64,000 nt of DNA. Source: Mycolicibacterium diernhoferi (lineage in GTDB: Bacteria; Actinomycetota; Actinomycetes; Mycobacteriales; Mycobacteriaceae). Made by a program: the position numbers and the translations under genes. Location of the stretch: positions 186,001-250,000 of the forward strand of contig NZ_CP080332.1 in assembly GCF_019456655.1 (NCBI RefSeq), given 5' to 3'. Positions within the stretch are counted from its first letter, which is position 1. Each line of letters starts with the position of its first letter. Positions 63,894 through 64,000 of the stretch are shown here, piece by piece. The notes below the pieces were generated by a model that had not been told where the DNA came from, made no database searches, and saw nothing but the letters and a program-made list of their open reading frames with translations.

Positions 63894-64000
63894 ATGAGCA
63901 CTTCGTCGACGACGGCACAGGTTCTGAGCGGCGTCCCGGTGGTGGCCGGTGTCGCCTACGCCCCGGTGATCCGGCCCGGAGCGCGGCCCCCGGCGCCCCC
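63894..64000 (+). CDS. ptsI: Phosphoenolpyruvate-protein phosphotransferase (enzyme I), N-terminal fragment
   Basis: The ATG at 63894 opens a frame that runs off the window. Its 35 residues (start MSTSSTTAQVLSGVPVVAGV) fit the opening of actinobacterial enzyme I, where L-x-G-x-P-V-V-x-G-V-A-Y/A precedes the first strand. Its placement opposite fruR and near ptsH supports the call. Enzyme I would start the PTS phosphate relay by taking phosphate from PEP. No ribosome binding site is seen, in line with the leaderless promoter. Confidence 0.75.
   Translation, partial: MSTSSTTAQVLSGVPVVAGVAYAPVIRPGARPPAP

Overview
The window is chromosomal DNA from a mycobacterium, most likely a fast-growing environmental Mycolicibacterium. 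The G+C content is high and GTG/TTG starts are common. Hallmark content includes a complete ESX-1 type VII secretion locus with PE/PPE and Esp genes, whiB6, furA-katG, an MmpL-like transporter, a DUF7373 lipoprotein and a CYP136-like P450. No rRNA, tRNA, CRISPR array, insertion sequence or prophage was seen.

Region 1 (1-13.6 kb) is a mosaic of small units: the end of an AraC regulator, a LysA-like fragment protein, a cutinase, a lipoprotein, a P450 divergent from a TetR regulator, two small ORFs, an anti-anti-sigma factor, an AraC regulator, a decayed GAF-ANTAR gene, an APC permease, a CsbD/coiled-coil pair that looks stress related, a small protein behind a SigF-type promoter, and a MarR-MFS operon. 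Region 2 (13.6-18.4 kb) is a five-gene MoxR/DUF58/VWA-like operon, probably involved in envelope protein maturation. Region 3 (18.4-29.2 kb) holds housekeeping and surface genes: an SDR, a flavin reductase, a RibD-like reductase, an endonuclease/phosphatase, an MMPL transporter, a large exported protein with five Ig-like repeats, a SIMPL protein and a lipase. Region 4 (29.3-35.8 kb) starts with furA-katG behind a leaderless promoter, followed by DUF808, a PPOX/FDOR protein, a thioesterase, GNAT and pirin.

Region 5 (36.0-57.8 kb) is ESX-1: whiB6, a two-HTH regulator, a divergent EspI-like ATPase, then espG1-espH-eccA1-eccB1-eccCa1-eccCb1-PE35-PPE68-esxB-esxA-espI-eccD1 on the plus strand and mycP1-eccE1-espB-espL on the minus strand. 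EspE, EspF, EspJ and EspK, known from M. tuberculosis, are absent here. The core machine (EccB, EccCa/Cb, EccD, EccE, MycP) should export EsxA/EsxB, PE35/PPE68 and EspB, with EspG1 as PE/PPE chaperone and EccA1 as cytosolic AAA ATPase. An exported acidic protein follows mycP1 and is preceded by two sequences resembling IdeR iron boxes.

Region 6 (59.7-64 kb) is the fructose PTS: ptsH, fruA (EIIABC), fruK and a DeoR regulator on one strand, with ptsI starting on the other behind a near-leaderless promoter and running off the window.

Protein families were assigned by recognising motifs and by recalled resemblance to M. tuberculosis proteins; no database search was run. Several starts were moved downstream of the longest ORF where a ribosome binding site or family length supported it.
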